Part shown: in pieces, positions 4,571 to 5,123 of the stretch
Layout of the letters: every line of letters begins with the position of its first letter
Numbering within the stretch: the stretch's first letter is position 1
Source: JAFDZO01 sp038225955
GTDB taxonomy: Bacteria; Bacteroidota; Ignavibacteria; Tepidaquicellales; Tepidaquicellaceae
Assembly (NCBI GenBank): GCA_038225955.1
Contig: JBBRQV010000199.1
Span: forward strand, 1-5,123
DNA length: 5,123 nucleotides
Reading direction: 5' to 3'
Program-made: the position numbers and the translations under genes
The notes under the pieces: model-generated
Databases searched by the model: none
Told to the model about the DNA's origin: nothing
Seen by the model: only the letters and a program-made list of their open reading frames with translations

Positions 4571-5123
4571 CTATCCCCATGGATTTGTTGCCCATACAGT
4601 AACTTCCGGTATAAATCCTTTATCTTCCATTTCTAACACAGACTTTATAGTATAAGCTATTTCCATAGCGCTGAGTTTTTTATTATCTTCAGGTCTTTCT
4701 TTTCTCTCGGAGTTATTGAAAGCAGTTGTAACTTCACTCGGATTTATCAGGCAAACTCTTACATTGAATTTTCTCAATTCCGCTTGCCAGCATTGAGTCA
4801 TTCCGCGTAATGCAAATTTTGAAGCAACGTAAATTGTGCCCCCTTCAAATCCTTTCGAAGCTGCAGTCGATGCAATGTTTATTATGTTGCCGTATTTTTG
4901 CTCCATGAAAGTTTTTGAGATTTCTTTTGTAAGCATTGCTAACCCGAATACATTTGTAGCAAATACTTTTTCTAAATCTGCAAGCTCAAGAGATTCAAGC
5001 TTTTTAAAAGCTCCGATGCCTGCATTGTTTATCAGTACATCTATACCGCCAAGCTTTTTTACAATTTCTTTTGCTTTGCTTTCAATATTATTGTAATCAG
5101 CAACATCAAATAATATGGGTTCA
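4571..5123 (-). CDS. Short-chain dehydrogenase/reductase (SDR), N-terminus outside window
   Basis: The minus-strand frame is open from the window edge to TAG at 4573-4571, giving the last 183 residues of an SDR; only the Rossmann nucleotide-binding Gly motif and start are missing. Visible classical-SDR features, numbered from the edge: FDVAD (5-9), NNAG (32-35), the active-site Asn in NVFG (Asn57), Ser85 in NIIN-IAS, and YVASK with Tyr98 and Lys102. Ser and Tyr are 13 apart, as usual. INPSEVTTAF (about 125-134) matches the PG-x-V-T region, with Ser for Gly. The tail PEVTVWATNPWG is typical of FabG-like cytoplasmic NAD(P)H-dependent oxidoreductases. The substrate cannot be told. An ATG at 4936 is internal, because the motifs upstream of it are required for the fold. 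It is convergent with the flavin cluster and probably unrelated to it. Confidence 0.9.
   Translation of the reverse strand, partial: EPILFDVADYNNIESKAKEIVKKLGGIDVLINNAGIGAFKKLESLELADLEKVFATNVFGLAMLTKEISKTFMEQKYGNIINIASTAASKGFEGGTIYVASKFALRGMTQCWQAELRKFNVRVCLINPSEVTTAFNNSERKERPEDNKKLSAMEIAYTIKSVLEMEDKGFIPEVTVWATNPWG

Noticed and set aside
4515..4576. Possible terminator for the SDR gene (AGGGG/CCCCT and ATGGG/CCCAT pairings)
   Set aside because: The stems are only about 5 bp with long loops and no T-run on the minus strand.
4836..5096. Plus-strand open frame opposite the SDR
   Set aside because: It is the complement of SDR catalytic motifs; its Ser/Phe/Ile-rich translation is what an antisense of this gene gives.
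1..5123. CRISPR array, tRNA, rRNA, insertion sequence or toxin-antitoxin pair
   Set aside because: No regularly spaced repeats, no tRNA or rRNA signature, no transposase or terminal inverted repeats, and no toxin/antitoxin-like gene pair were seen.

Overview
The window is AT-rich, uses TAA/TAG stops and mostly lacks strong Shine-Dalgarno sequences. Its envelope proteins (DUF4266 and DUF3570 families, small lipoproteins, Tat and Sec signals) fit the Bacteroidota/Ignavibacteriota/Chlorobi group. This placement rests on gene style and family content only.

Positions 1-51 look like the last codons of an upstream gene. Positions 121-3432 hold a tight five-gene plus-strand cluster: a small lipoprotein-like diheme cytochrome c (121-405), a DUF4266 lipoprotein ending in Gly/Cys (407-622), a DUF3570 outer-membrane beta-barrel (intact frame 708-1760, probable original start GTG 615), a Tat-exported protein with a C-terminal NusG domain II (1799-2440), and an ApbE-family FAD:protein FMN transferase (2446-3432). 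Gaps are 1, -8 (from GTG 615), 38 and 5 nt, so the set reads as one operon. A sixth exported, beta-rich protein of unknown family follows (about 3522-4171). After a 399-nt intergenic region comes a minus-strand short-chain dehydrogenase (4571 to the window end, its N-terminus outside).

The five-gene set looks like an extracytosolic flavin/heme redox module. ApbE attaches FMN to Thr/Ser in motifs like D-G-x-[ST]-[GS]-A-T, and the DUF3570 barrel carries two such motifs 14 residues apart. The cytochrome supplies two c-hemes with exactly two spare histidines. The proposed scheme is electron passage across or at the outer membrane through heme and covalent flavin; this is inference.

Three anomalies fall in this short stretch. 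There is an in-frame TGA inside the apparent signal peptide of the DUF3570 gene. The signal-peptide frame of the sixth gene lacks a usable start codon, which one extra G in a GGG run would repair. The ApbE has Val and Lys where the family's metal-binding Asp and Thr are expected. The locus may be decaying, may contain base-call errors, or (for ApbE) may be functionally diverged.

The intergenic region 4172-4570 holds a perfect 10-bp inverted repeat and then a candidate small RNA of about 157 nt (4317-4473) with its own promoter-like sequence, several hairpins, two mutually exclusive pairings and a rho-independent terminator. I could not match it to a known RNA class. Positions 4474-4570 show only a tandem GCTTCG pair and the palindrome TAACGTTA.
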